This document shows positions 34,585-43,680 of a stretch of DNA of 64,000 nucleotides, one piece after another; positions within the stretch are counted from its first letter, which is position 1; each line of letters begins with the position of its first letter. The notes under the pieces are model-generated. The model had not been told where the DNA came from. It did not search any database and saw nothing but the letters and a program-made list of their open reading frames with translations. The translations under genes were made by a program, and so were the position numbers. The stretch is from Carnobacterium pleistocenium FTR1 (GTDB taxonomy: Bacteria > Bacillota > Bacilli > Lactobacillales > Carnobacteriaceae), in the NCBI RefSeq assembly GCF_000744285.1, contig NZ_JQLQ01000002.1, forward strand, positions 62,001 to 126,000, written 5' to 3'.

Positions 34585-34855
34585 AAGCTTTGAAAAGAAA
34601 GAGTAAGTACAGGATGTTATTAGAGAGTGTGCGGTTGGTGAGAGCACATAAACAAAATGTATTGAACACATCTTTGAGCTAATCGGTGAAACCATTCTTG
34701 GGAATAGCTGGATTCGGGAATCGCACCCGTTACAGTGCAAAAGTATGATAGTACTTTCTGAGATTGATGCTGTGAAGTATCAATAAATTGAGGTGGAACC
34801 ACGTGAGAAAACTCCCGTCCTCTAGCATTATTGCTAGAGGACGGGAGTTTTTTTG
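34585..34855 (+). promoter_or_regulatory. T-box leader with a histidine (CAC) specifier
   Basis: Stem I can be drawn with lower arms AAAGA / TCTTT, the S-turn pair AGTA (34602) and GAA (34664-34666), then specifier CAC (34667-34669) followed by A, and upper stem AGTACA / TGTATT. The T-box GAGGTGGAACCACG is at 34790-34803 and the terminator ACTCCCGTCCTCTAGC / GCTAGAGGACGGGAGT at 34811-34848 with seven T. Uncharged tRNA-His should prevent termination. No intact co-oriented gene follows until hisZ at 36251; hisK in between is on the other strand. Confidence 0.88.
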
Positions 34856-34906
34856 TTTTCTATTGAAGTTTTGTAAGATAAATTAGTTCTATTACTTTTT
34901 AATATT

Positions 34907-35217
34907 GATAAATCAGTTGGATCACTTACCTGAAATTACTGGAGGAATAGGGTTGCTTGTAGCCGTGTATTGGATTCAATGAGAATTATAAAACGTTAAC
35001 GCTTCAGCGATTACGATTTGTTTGAAGCTTGAAAGCTTGAAGACTTCTTTTTAGGCTTCAAGTGTTCCCATGGCTTCACGAGCAAACCCGTCCATTCCAG
35101 AAGAAATTTCTTTTAAAACACCACTACCATTTTTAAGCAATCGATATGAGGCTATGATCTTTAGCGTTGATAGATTTTATTTTGAAGCATCCAAATCTTT
35201 TGACCTAGAGCCAATAA
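34907..35217. repeat. MITE-like palindromic repeat, copy A (longest)
   Basis: Left end GAAATTACTGGAGGAATAGG (34932) and right end CCATTCCAGAAGAAATTTC (to 35110) are imperfect inverted repeats of about 35 bases. Shared outer sequence extends to TTTGACCTAGAGCCAATA (35199-35217). Related copies are at 49127-49226 (left half) and 53741-53873 (short form). It lies directly after the T-box terminator. Confidence 0.7.
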
Positions 35218-35259
35218 ATTGTGGATTTGGAATTTTGAAAAATAAAGGAGGCATACAAA

Positions 35260-35320
35260 ATGAAGAAAAAATCAATGAGTTTCTGGATAGTTGCAACAGA
35301 AACTCACTTCTCTCGAACCT
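35260..35320 (+). pseudogene. 5' fragment of a permease-like gene
   Basis: AAATAAAGGAGGCATACAAA precedes an ATG whose product begins MKKKSMSFWIVATETHFSRT. This is the usual start of ABC-2 permeases of the YhaP/NatB kind (..FWIVA.E.Y..). The homology stops after about 20 codons, where the sequence runs into the 3' end of hisK; the longer open frame is antisense to hisK. Possibly the gene once controlled by the T-box. Confidence 0.45.
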
Positions 35321-36103
35321 TTAAAATTCTTCAAGGGATGAAAAGTAACGTCCGATGTCTTTTGCTTGATGAGCATCAGAACCTGTTTCATAATGCAGTC
35401 CAATTTTTTTGGCATATGTCATCATGTCGGCGTCTGGATAAGTCTTCTGATAAAGGGGCTTGTCCATCCCGGCAAAGTTATAGTCTAATCGGTAATGGTT
35501 CATGTTAGCTAAATCCATTAAGGCTTCCCATTGGATAGGATCTTCAACGCTATACGCTTTCTGGAATTTATGAATCAAGTTTAGATGGCCAATCTTTTTA
35601 GGTGTCCATTCGCCAAAAGGAAGAGACAGTGCCTTGGTGAGCGTTTCTTCATAACGACGGTACATTGTTTCAAAATCGATAGATGTTCCCATTTGGACAA
35701 AAGAATCACTGTCATAGTCGATGCAGAAATAGTCATTGGGTCTCAATTGAAGAAAGTGAACACTCAGTATGGAATGGTCAATGCATTCTGGATACTTCTT
35801 CAAAAACTCGATTGTCTCTTTTTCATGACCTTCAATATAGTCTACTTCGAATCCAATATGGATACGGATCCTTTCCGCATACTTGTGTTGCAAGTCTTTC
35901 AAAGTACTGATATAGCGTTCCACATCTTCCATTCTCATAGCGCTGTCCTTTTTAGGAACAGGGTCTTTGATTGGCAAAGGAGCGTGTTCGGTAAAGGTCA
36001 ATTCTTTTAATCCTTTTACTAGCGCTTCTTCGATATACATTTCTATCGAATCAGACGAAGCATGTGGACAATAATTTGTATGGATATGAGTGTCTCTTTT
36101 CAT
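35321..36103 (-). CDS. hisK: histidinol-phosphatase, PHP family
   Basis: 260 aa. Hydrolyses histidinol phosphate to histidinol, the penultimate step group of histidine synthesis. The PHP metal motifs are DTHIHTNYCPHAS (N-terminus), GFEVDYIEG, SVHFL and the C-terminal TGSDAHQAKDIG. I start it at the ATG at 36103, preceded by AAAAAAGGAGAAAAAA; the longer frame reaching 36274 overlaps hisZ and is not supported. It supplies the phosphatase activity absent from the neighbouring operon. Divergent from hisZ with a 147-base shared promoter region. Confidence 0.92.
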   Translation of the reverse strand: MKRDTHIHTNYCPHASSDSIEMYIEEALVKGLKELTFTEHAPLPIKDPVPKKDSAMRMEDVERYISTLKDLQHKYAERIRIHIGFEVDYIEGHEKETIEFLKKYPECIDHSILSVHFLQLRPNDYFCIDYDSDSFVQMGTSIDFETMYRRYEETLTKALSLPFGEWTPKKIGHLNLIHKFQKAYSVEDPIQWEALMDLANMNHYRLDYNFAGMDKPLYQKTYPDADMMTYAKKIGLHYETGSDAHQAKDIGRYFSSLEEF

Positions 36104-36250
36104 TTTTTTCTCCTTTTTTAAAAAGTAAATTAAAAAATTTAGGCTATTCCTATCTTTATAGTAACATGCCTTTAAAATTGGATGAAATAGTTTCTTATTT
36201 AGAGAAGAGAATAGGTAAAACCAATTAAACAAACTAGGAGTGAGACAACA

Positions 36251-37081
36251 ATGAATCAAATTCGAATGAACCAAGATTTAATGAAAATAAAGCAGAAAGA
36301 GATGGAATTTCTGAATCATTTTCAGCAACGTAGCTATGAGTTGATTGATTTAGGAATGGTAGAATCTTTTCAATGGAAAGACTTGTCTCAGGACGATTTA
36401 CATTTGATGGAACGTCGGCATAAATGGGAAAGAAACGGGACCTTGTTTGCTTTACGTAGCGATTGGACGAATGCCATTGTGCGCTACCGTAAGAAGTACC
36501 AGCTGCATGCTGATAAAATTGCTTATGTTGGATCGGTTTATACCGTTGATAGTGAAAGCAAGCAAATGGGAGTCGAAATTTTCTCAGCGGATGTGAAGCA
36601 GCAGTTTAAGGTCTTGGAAGATATGATTTCTTTCTTACAACAGGAGCTGCATACGACACTTTCAGTAGGCGTCATCAGTCATAATATGTTGTTAAAGAAA
36701 CTGTTAACCAAAGAGGAACAGGAGGATGACTTGGTTCAGCAATACATTAAGGACAGAAACTATGATGCATTGGGTTCCCGTTTAGGAAAAGAGCATCTGT
36801 TAGTTAGAGTGATGAAAGAAGCCCCTGCTGATCAAGCGGACTATTTGAAAAAACACTTTCCTGAATTAGCAGATCAATTAAAGGAAATTGAGCAGTGGCA
36901 AGATCGACTAGATGCATTGGGAGTTGAGTATGTTTATGCTGATTTATTAGCCGTCCCTATGCAATCGTATTACAAAGGAATTTTCATTCACGTTTATGAA
37001 AAAAATACAGTGAATCCCATTGTATCTGGCGGACAATATACAAGTTCTTCAAAAGCTTTCGGAATGGCAATAACAATATAA
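36251..37081 (+). CDS. hisZ: ATP phosphoribosyltransferase regulatory subunit
   Basis: 276 aa catalytically inactive relative of histidyl-tRNA synthetase that completes the short-form ATP phosphoribosyltransferase. It keeps the class II fold elements (LFALRSDWTNAIVRYRKKYQ; SGGQYTSSSKAFGMAITI) and lacks the anticodon-binding domain. AGGAGTGAGACAACA precedes the ATG. First gene of the his operon. Its presence explains why hisG next door is short. Confidence 0.9.
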   Translation: MNQIRMNQDLMKIKQKEMEFLNHFQQRSYELIDLGMVESFQWKDLSQDDLHLMERRHKWERNGTLFALRSDWTNAIVRYRKKYQLHADKIAYVGSVYTVDSESKQMGVEIFSADVKQQFKVLEDMISFLQQELHTTLSVGVISHNMLLKKLLTKEEQEDDLVQQYIKDRNYDALGSRLGKEHLLVRVMKEAPADQADYLKKHFPELADQLKEIEQWQDRLDALGVEYVYADLLAVPMQSYYKGIFIHVYEKNTVNPIVSGGQYTSSSKAFGMAITI

Positions 37082-37093
37082 GGGAGTGTCAGT

Positions 37094-37696
37094 ATGATAA
37101 CAATTGCTTTATCAAAAGGAAGACAACTGAAAGATTTCATCGATTACCTTGATTCCATTCAATTGACTGAATGGTCAACGGCATTGAAATCAGTATCAAG
37201 GGAGCTAGTCGTCCTTATAGAAGATATTCGATTTTTACTTGTTAAAGGAGAAGACGTTCCGGTCTATGTGGAAGAGGGGATAGCCGATTTAGGAATAACT
37301 GGGAGCGATGTCTTGTTTGAACAAAATCGAACGCTGAATAACCTAATGAACTTACCCTTTGGTTATTGTCATTTTGCTTTGGCCAGTAAGCAACCTCAAA
37401 AAGAGTACCCAATTGTGGCAACTAAATATGTACACTACACCCAGCGTTATTTTAATACCATCATGCAACCGGTCAAAATTATTGCCTTGAAAGGTTCGGT
37501 TGAATTGGCTGCAACAATCGACATGGCGGATGCCATCATGGATATTGTTCAATCCGGGACCACTTTACGTGAAAACGGGTTGAGCGAACAAGTAAGACTA
37601 GACGAGATCAACGCGCGCCTCATTTCCAATAAACATGCTTATTTTTCAAAGTATGAAGAAATTCAAAAAATTATCAATGTATTGAAGGTGAATTGA
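37094..37696 (+). CDS. hisG: ATP phosphoribosyltransferase, short form
   Basis: 200 aa. Joins ATP and PRPP, the first committed step of histidine synthesis. N-terminal ITIALSKGR, DLGITGSDVLFE, and the PRPP loop DAIMDIVQSGTTLRENGL. It lacks the C-terminal ACT-like regulatory domain of long HisG, so it needs HisZ. GGGAGTGTCAGT precedes the ATG. The stop overlaps the hisD start by one base. Confidence 0.95.
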   Translation: MITIALSKGRQLKDFIDYLDSIQLTEWSTALKSVSRELVVLIEDIRFLLVKGEDVPVYVEEGIADLGITGSDVLFEQNRTLNNLMNLPFGYCHFALASKQPQKEYPIVATKYVHYTQRYFNTIMQPVKIIALKGSVELAATIDMADAIMDIVQSGTTLRENGLSEQVRLDEINARLISNKHAYFSKYEEIQKIINVLKVN

Positions 37697-38955
37697 TGTA
37701 TACAGCAGAAGAATTTAAAAAACAGTATAAGTCTGCAAATCAGACCGATCTTTCCAAGGCCAAATCAGTAATGGATATCATCCAAACAGTTCAAGAAAGA
37801 GGAGATGATGCCCTGATTAATTATGCGAGACAATTTGATGGAGTGGAATTGGATGCGGATCAGTTGGAAGTTCCAATAGCGGAAATGAAGAAAGCCTACG
37901 ATGAATTGGACAGCGAACTGCGCGATGCATTGGAAGAAGCGTATAAAAACATTTATAAGTATCAAACGTCCATTAAATGGTCCACCATGCCGAAGTCAGA
38001 ACTTTATCAAAATATTCAGCCTTTAAATCGAATAGGGATTTATGTGCCTGGTGGAAAAGCAAGTTATCCGTCAACGGTCTTGATGACAGCCACTTTAGCC
38101 AATGTAGCTGGAGTAAAAGAAACCATCATTGTCACTCCTCCTCAACCGGGCGGAATCAATCAGACCACATTAGCCGCCTGCTTTATTGCTCAAGTCGATC
38201 ACGTCTATCAATCAGGCGGAGCACAAGGCATAGCCGCAATGGCTTATGGAACAGAAACGATTCCAAAGGTTGATAAGATAGTAGGACCTGGAAACCAGTA
38301 CGTGGCATTGGCAAAGAAACTGGTCTATGGGGATGTTGGAATTGATTCTATTGCCGGACCTTCCGAAATAGTTTTGGTGGTGGATGAGACGGCCAACGCA
38401 GAATGGGTAGCCTTAGATGTGTTGGCTCAAGCTGAACACGATGAGATGGCTCGTACCTTTTTAATCAGCTCCAATAAAGAAATGTTGGCTGCTGTTGAAG
38501 CAGAAATCGACAAGCAAAAAATGAAGCAAAGCCGGTTAAGTGTGATCAACGGAAGCTTGAAAGACCATCATTATCCAATTTTGACTAGTAGCCAAGGAGA
38601 AACCATTGAAATCGTGAATTTGATTGCTGGAGAGCATGTATCCATCCAGACAGAGAATGCTGAAGAGTACATTCCTGAAATAAAAACAGCAGGAGCTCTT
38701 TTCATTGGCCCCTATTCTCCAGAAGCAATCGGGGACTACGTGGCAGGTCCAAGTCATGTTCTGCCAACCAATGGGAATGCGCGATTTGCCAATGGATTGA
38801 CGGTAAACGACTTTCTGCGAACCAATTCTGTGATCCAGTTGAAAAAAGAAACGTTCCAACAAATGGCCCCTTTCGGCATGCGCATTGCAAAAGAAGAAGC
38901 ATTACAAGCACACCATGATTCTCTTGCTGTTAGGTTGAAGGAGGAAGAAAAATGA
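37696..38955 (+). CDS. hisD: histidinol dehydrogenase
   Basis: 419 aa NAD-dependent enzyme oxidising histidinol to histidine in two steps. Signature PKVDKIVGPGNQYVALAKKLVYGDVGIDSIAGPSE and zinc/catalytic residues in LAQAEHDEMAR and AGPSHVLPT. GAAGGTGAATT precedes the ATG; an in-frame TTG one codon upstream is less likely. The stop and hisC start overlap (ATGA). Confidence 0.96.
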   Translation: MYTAEEFKKQYKSANQTDLSKAKSVMDIIQTVQERGDDALINYARQFDGVELDADQLEVPIAEMKKAYDELDSELRDALEEAYKNIYKYQTSIKWSTMPKSELYQNIQPLNRIGIYVPGGKASYPSTVLMTATLANVAGVKETIIVTPPQPGGINQTTLAACFIAQVDHVYQSGGAQGIAAMAYGTETIPKVDKIVGPGNQYVALAKKLVYGDVGIDSIAGPSEIVLVVDETANAEWVALDVLAQAEHDEMARTFLISSNKEMLAAVEAEIDKQKMKQSRLSVINGSLKDHHYPILTSSQGETIEIVNLIAGEHVSIQTENAEEYIPEIKTAGALFIGPYSPEAIGDYVAGPSHVLPTNGNARFANGLTVNDFLRTNSVIQLKKETFQQMAPFGMRIAKEEALQAHHDSLAVRLKEEEK

Positions 38956-39950
38956 TTCGTATCCACAAAAATGAAAGCCCGTATCGTTCATTGACCGATG
39001 AAGAATTGCAAGAAATTGTATTAAAAACGCCTTTCAATCAATATGGAGATGATGAGTACAAACAGCTGGCGAAAGTGTACGGAGCATTCAATGGACTGGA
39101 CCCTGAATTGGTCAGTTTTGCCAACGGTTCAGATGAATGGATCCAAAAATGCATGATGGTTTTAGGAACGGGTCCGGTAATGACTTTTGAGCCAGATTTT
39201 TCAATGTATGAAGAATACGCCAATCAATTGAAGCGTCCTATATTTAAAGTGAAGTGTAACGAGGATGGAGCCTTTGATTATGCCAGTACACTTGTCCAGA
39301 TAGAAACCATTAAACCCTCATTCTTCATCTTTTCTCAGCCGAACAATCCGCTTGGGATGCTTCATCCAGAAGGATTTGTCCAAGCTGCGGCCGATTTGAT
39401 GCAAGAACTGAATGGGTATTTGATCATCGATGAAGCGTATATGGACTTCGCGGAGCAAAAAGCTATTCGTCCAGCAGGGGAACACGTTATTATTCTGCAG
39501 ACACTTTCTAAAATATATGGTTTGGCAGGCTTACGTATCGGAATAGTGACCAGTAGTGCAGCAACGATGGCTTTGTTGAATTCAATCGCTCATCCTTATC
39601 CAATAAATACGTTATCGATTAATATAGCTGCATCTTTATTCGGAAATCCAACGAAGCTGGCAACCTTTATGCATCAGCAAAGAAAGTTAGCTGAGAAATT
39701 AAAAGACATTTTTAAGAAAGAAGTCAGTGATGTGATGACTGTCTTGCCAAGTCAAGCGAACTTCGTTTTTACTTACGGTGAAGGTGCTTTGGCATTAGGG
39801 AAGTACATCCAACAAAGGGGCTTTCAGCCAAGAACGTACCCTGATTCGTCCCATCCCTTACTGCAAAAAGCGGTCCGTTATTCAATAGCGACAGATGAAC
39901 AATTAACGCAACTAGAATCAATTGTAAAAGAATGGAGAGGAAGACAATGA
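38952..39950 (+). CDS. hisC: histidinol-phosphate aminotransferase
   Basis: 332 aa PLP enzyme of fold type I, converting imidazole-acetol phosphate to histidinol phosphate with glutamate. It has the SQPNNPLG loop, IIDEAYMDF, and the PLP lysine in LQTLSKIYGLAGLRIG. It is a little shorter than the usual 350-360 aa, mainly at the N-terminus. Overlaps hisD and hisB by 4 bases each. Confidence 0.93.
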   Translation: MIRIHKNESPYRSLTDEELQEIVLKTPFNQYGDDEYKQLAKVYGAFNGLDPELVSFANGSDEWIQKCMMVLGTGPVMTFEPDFSMYEEYANQLKRPIFKVKCNEDGAFDYASTLVQIETIKPSFFIFSQPNNPLGMLHPEGFVQAAADLMQELNGYLIIDEAYMDFAEQKAIRPAGEHVIILQTLSKIYGLAGLRIGIVTSSAATMALLNSIAHPYPINTLSINIAASLFGNPTKLATFMHQQRKLAEKLKDIFKKEVSDVMTVLPSQANFVFTYGEGALALGKYIQQRGFQPRTYPDSSHPLLQKAVRYSIATDEQLTQLESIVKEWRGRQ

Positions 39951-40525
39951 CCGTATCGATCGAACGCATTACCAAAGAAACGAAAATTCGCATGTCCTTG
40001 AAACAAGGTTTTGAACCGTCTAGCATTGAAACAGGGGTTGGTTTTTTGAACCATATGCTCAATCTATTTGCTTTTCATGGCCATTTTGTCCTAGATCTGA
40101 TAGTTGAGGGTGATACAGATGTGGATGCTCATCATACGACTGAAGATGTTGGCATCGTATTGGGCCAATTGTTGGCTGAATTAAGTAAAGAAAAAGGAAG
40201 CATAACCCGCTACGGTACAGCCTATGTACCGATGGACGAAACATTGGCTCGCTCAGTAACGGATATTAGCGGACGCCCTTATTTGCACTTGGATGCAACG
40301 TTCTCAAAAGCGACTGTTGGAACGTTTGATGTGGAACTGGTTAGAGAGTTTTTCTATGCGGTCGTCATTCATGCCCGTTACACGACCCATCTAGATTTAA
40401 TCAGGGGAGGAAATACGCACCATGAGATTGAGGCTTTATTCAAAGCATTTGCTCAAAGTGTTCGAATAGCGCTGAGTGATTCAGGTGTCAACCGTCTGCC
40501 TTCTTCCAAAGGAGTGATTGAATGA
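39947..40525 (+). CDS. hisB: imidazoleglycerol-phosphate dehydratase
   Basis: 192 aa monofunctional enzyme (no phosphatase domain; HisK does that step). Metal-binding motifs GFLNHMLNLFAFHG, DAHHTTEDVG and the second set HARYTTH and NTHHEIEALFKAF. The start at 39947 follows GAGAGGAAGACA; the longer frame from 39932 is within hisC. Overlaps hisH by 4 bases. Confidence 0.96.
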   Translation: MTVSIERITKETKIRMSLKQGFEPSSIETGVGFLNHMLNLFAFHGHFVLDLIVEGDTDVDAHHTTEDVGIVLGQLLAELSKEKGSITRYGTAYVPMDETLARSVTDISGRPYLHLDATFSKATVGTFDVELVREFFYAVVIHARYTTHLDLIRGGNTHHEIEALFKAFAQSVRIALSDSGVNRLPSSKGVIE

Positions 40526-41097
40526 TCGCGATTATGGATTATGGTTTGGGAAACATTGCCAATTTGACTAATGCCATCCGGTTTCTGGGCTATGAGGTAG
40601 AAGTAACCAAAGACGAAGAGGCCCTTCGACAAGCAGATACTATTATCCTGCCAGGTGTCGGACATTTCAAAGATGCCATGGAACGAATTCAGGCACAAGA
40701 CCTGGTTCCTTTATTGAATGAGTTGAAAGAAACCAAACTAGTGGTGGGGATTTGCCTGGGCATGCAGTTATTGTTTGAGCACAGTGAAGAAGGGGATGTC
40801 GACGGTCTTGGCTATTTGCCTGGTACAGTTGAAAAAATCATTAGCTCGCACCCTGTACCGCATCTAGGATGGAATGCGTTGCACTCAACTCTTCCAAGTT
40901 TGAATGGAGATGTGTATTTCATTCATTCTTATAAAGCAGTCACCAACGAAAACATTGTCGCTACAGCTGATTATGGGCAAGATGTGGTAGCAATTGTGCA
41001 AAAAAAGAACATTTTAGGTATTCAATTCCATCCTGAAAAAAGCGGAGAAATAGGATTGGCAATTTTAAATCAAGCACTCCAAGGAGGATTTAAATGA
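40522..41097 (+). CDS. hisH: imidazole glycerol phosphate synthase, glutaminase subunit
   Basis: 191 aa class I glutamine amidotransferase that supplies ammonia to HisF. LPGVGHF oxyanion strand, nucleophile Cys in VGICLGMQLLFE, and the His-Glu pair in GIQFHPEKS. Overlaps both neighbours (ATGA at each junction), consistent with a fixed HisH:HisF complex. Confidence 0.96.
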   Translation: MIAIMDYGLGNIANLTNAIRFLGYEVEVTKDEEALRQADTIILPGVGHFKDAMERIQAQDLVPLLNELKETKLVVGICLGMQLLFEHSEEGDVDGLGYLPGTVEKIISSHPVPHLGWNALHSTLPSLNGDVYFIHSYKAVTNENIVATADYGQDVVAIVQKKNILGIQFHPEKSGEIGLAILNQALQGGFK

Positions 41098-41804
41098 TTG
41101 AGATATGGCCAGCAATCGATTTGATCGACAATAAAAGTGTCCGCCTGACAGAAGGGGATTACGCAACCAAAGAAGAAATGAAGCGCACACCTGAAGAAGC
41201 GATTGCTTTTTATACTCGCTACCCGCAAGTCACACGTATTCATATTGTTGATTTGATGGGAGCAATCGAGAAAAAGCCAACTTCTAGCGCTTATATCGAA
41301 ACACTCTTGAAAAAAAGTACCGTTCCGATTGAAATCGGTGGGGGAATCCGTTCTGAAAAGACGATCCAGCATTACCTTGAAGCAGGAGCTTCTTATGTCA
41401 TTGTTGGAACCAAGGGTCTTCAGGATCGAGAATGGCTCGCTGAAATGACCACACGCTATCCTGGAAAGATTTACTTGGGACTTGATGCGAAAGACGAGAA
41501 AGTCGCATTGAATGGCTGGACAGAAGTCAGTGAACAGACCATTTACGAGGTAGCCGAAGCGGTAAACGAGTTGCCTTTAGGCGGGATCATTTACACAGAT
41601 ATTACAAAAGATGGAAAAATGGGGGGTCCAAATGTGGAAGTGACCGGTGCATTAGCCAGGTTATCCAAACACCCTATCACGGCTTCAGGCGGCATACGCA
41701 GTTTCGAAGACATTCAAAAATTAGAGAAAGCTGGCGTTACTGCAGCGATTGTTGGGAAAGCAGCCAACACACATGCTTTCTGGGAGGGACTAGACAATGA
41801 TTAA
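41094..41804 (+). CDS. hisA: ProFAR isomerase
   Basis: 236 aa TIM barrel. The catalytic Asp residues are in PAIDLIDNKSVRL and YTDITKDGKMGGPN, with phosphate loops EIGGGIRS and ASGGIRSFED. Acts between HisI/E and HisFH. Overlaps hisF by 8 bases. Confidence 0.96.
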   Translation: MIEIWPAIDLIDNKSVRLTEGDYATKEEMKRTPEEAIAFYTRYPQVTRIHIVDLMGAIEKKPTSSAYIETLLKKSTVPIEIGGGIRSEKTIQHYLEAGASYVIVGTKGLQDREWLAEMTTRYPGKIYLGLDAKDEKVALNGWTEVSEQTIYEVAEAVNELPLGGIIYTDITKDGKMGGPNVEVTGALARLSKHPITASGGIRSFEDIQKLEKAGVTAAIVGKAANTHAFWEGLDND

Positions 41805-42561
41805 AAAACGGATCATTCCCTGCTTGGATGTTAAAGACGGCCAAGTGGTCAAGGGCATTCAATTTAAACAATTAAGAATAATTGGCGATCCGGTTAAGAT
41901 GGCGAAACAATACAATGCTCTCGGAGCGGATGAACTGGTTTTTTTAGATATTTCTGCAACAGAAACCGGACATGCACTCATGCTTGATGTCATCCGCAAG
42001 ACAGCTAAGGAATTGTTTATTCCTTTAACTATCGGAGGGGGCATTAAAAATCTGGCAGACATCTCCCAACTACTCAATGCAGGAGCGGATAAAGTCAGCT
42101 TGAATTCTGCTGCACTGGCAAATCCTGCGTTCATTAAAGAGGCTAGTGAGAAGTTTGGCTCGCAATGCATCTGTATCGCGATTGATGCACAATGGGAACC
42201 CGAAGAAGAGGACTGGTTCTGCTATACTCATGGTGGGAAAAAGCGAACAGCTAAGCGAACGCTCGAGTGGGTAAAAGAAGTTGAGGCATTAGGTGCTGGA
42301 GAATTATTGGTCACCAGTATGGATTATGATGGAATGAAACAAGGGTTTGATCATCGGTTATTAAAGCTAATTGAACAAGCGGTTCATATTCCGGTCATTG
42401 CTTCTGGAGGTGGCGGGAACGCCCGACACTTTGCAGACTTATTTAAGGAGACCAATGTATCTGCCGGATTGGCCGCTTCTATTTTCCATGATGAAGAAAT
42501 CTTGATTGCTGAAGTAAAAGATAGCTGTTCTACGAAAGGAGTACCGATGCGTTATGTCTAA
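41797..42561 (+). CDS. hisF: imidazole glycerol phosphate synthase, cyclase subunit
   Basis: 254 aa TIM barrel related to HisA. It begins MIKKRIIPCLDVKDGQVVKGIQF, with TIGGGIKNL, AIDAQWE, LVTSMDYDGMKQGFD and IASGGGGNARHF. Makes imidazole glycerol phosphate and the purine precursor AICAR, which links this operon to the pur genes further along. Overlaps hisI by 8 bases. Confidence 0.97.
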   Translation: MIKKRIIPCLDVKDGQVVKGIQFKQLRIIGDPVKMAKQYNALGADELVFLDISATETGHALMLDVIRKTAKELFIPLTIGGGIKNLADISQLLNAGADKVSLNSAALANPAFIKEASEKFGSQCICIAIDAQWEPEEEDWFCYTHGGKKRTAKRTLEWVKEVEALGAGELLVTSMDYDGMKQGFDHRLLKLIEQAVHIPVIASGGGGNARHFADLFKETNVSAGLAASIFHDEEILIAEVKDSCSTKGVPMRYV

Positions 42562-43195
42562 TTATGATGATTTGAAGCCTGATTTTTCCAAAGGGTTGTT
42601 GACGGTTATTTTGCAACACTTCACGAATAAAAACGTACTAATGGTTGGGTACATGAATGAAGAGGCTTTTGAAAGTACAAAAAAAGAAGAAGTGGTTTGG
42701 TTTTATTCCAGAAGCAAAGAAAGGTTATGGAAAAAAGGCGAAAGCAGTCAGAATGTCCAATATGTAAAAGAAATGTATTTGGACTGCGATCAAGATGCGT
42801 TGCTCATATTGGTAAACCCAGCAGGCCCAACGTGTCACCGAAATACGGAAAGCTGTTTTGATGTCGCTCCAGCATTTACGCTGAAAGATATCGAGCAAAC
42901 GATTCAAGATCGGGTAAAGGAAAAAGTAGGGGATTCCTATACAAATTACCTGTTAACAGAAGGAACCGATAAAATAGCCAAAAAATTTGGTGAAGAAGCA
43001 GTTGAAGTCATCATTGCCGCAAAAAATGCAGACAAAAAAGAGACTGCCAATGAAACAGCTGACTTGCTCTACCACCTTGGAGTATTGCTGCATGATCAAG
43101 GCGTTGCCGTTGATGATGTTGCTGCAGTGTTGGCTGAACGTCATCAAAAGAATAACAATTTCAAAGGTGAACGAAAAAGTATAGATGTCTGGTAG
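42554..43195 (+). CDS. hisIE: bifunctional phosphoribosyl-AMP cyclohydrolase / phosphoribosyl-ATP pyrophosphatase
   Basis: 213 aa fusion. Residues about 1-110 are the HisI cyclohydrolase (VGYMNEEAFE, FYSRSKERLWKKGESS, zinc ligands in LDCDQDALL and GPTCHRNTESCF). Residues about 115-213 are HisE (LLTEGTDKIAKKFGEEAVEVIIAAKN, ADLLYHLGVLL). It performs steps 2 and 3 of the pathway and completes the set in this operon. A terminator follows. Confidence 0.95.
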   Translation: MSNYDDLKPDFSKGLLTVILQHFTNKNVLMVGYMNEEAFESTKKEEVVWFYSRSKERLWKKGESSQNVQYVKEMYLDCDQDALLILVNPAGPTCHRNTESCFDVAPAFTLKDIEQTIQDRVKEKVGDSYTNYLLTEGTDKIAKKFGEEAVEVIIAAKNADKKETANETADLLYHLGVLLHDQGVAVDDVAAVLAERHQKNNNFKGERKSIDVW

Positions 43196-43253
43196 ATAGT
43201 AAGTACACAGCAAAAATCGGATAGTCTTTAAATCATTAACTAGTTAGAAGGTA

Positions 43254-43300
43254 AGGAAAAACGCTATTTTGCCAAAAAATAGCGTTTTTCCTTTTTTAAT
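43254..43300 (+). terminator. his operon terminator
   Basis: GGAAAAACGCTATTTT and AAAATAGCGTTTTTCC pair perfectly with a short loop, then CTTTTTT. It lies about 60 bases after the hisIE stop. Confidence 0.9.
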
Positions 43301-43419
43301 GGATAAATATAACAAAAATTTGGTAAAAGAAGATAAACAAGCTTAATTCAATACGCATAAGAACCAACCAATTACAGGCTTTTATTTCGTAATAGCAGAT
43401 AGCTAGAGGTCTGAAACGT

Positions 43420-43448
43420 AAAAAAACGGAGTAAACTAAATTACTCCG
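43420..43448 (-). terminator. probable terminator of the malolactic operon
   Basis: CGGAGTAA and TTACTCCG (43427-43448) form a hairpin. Read on the minus strand it is followed by TTTTTTT. It lies about 230 bases downstream of the mleP stop. The gap from there to mleP otherwise holds only a 10-bp inverted repeat (43484-43493 / 43588-43597). Confidence 0.6.
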
Positions 43449-43680
43449 AAAAATTTAATTTTTAAAGTCACTATAGTAATGTAATAACCTATTGGAAAAA
43501 CAAATGATTGTTATCAATTTAAAAGAGTAAATAGTAGTTTGTAAAGTAATATAGCCTATAAGGTAGACGATTTAAAGTGTCTGCATTATAGGTTATTGTA
43601 ATAATTTAAAAAATTATTTGTTAATTACTACTATATATTTATAATAACAAGTGAATCTTTAGAAACTCGTACAAGTACAG

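Noticed and set aside
35070-35508. 84-aa and 82-aa plus-strand frames
   Set aside because: The first lies within the MITE-like repeat; the second is a 20-codon permease start running antisense through the hisK 3' end.
35321-36274. 317-aa version of hisK
   Set aside because: The extra N-terminus overlaps hisZ and is not PHP-like; the ATG at 36103 has the ribosome binding site.
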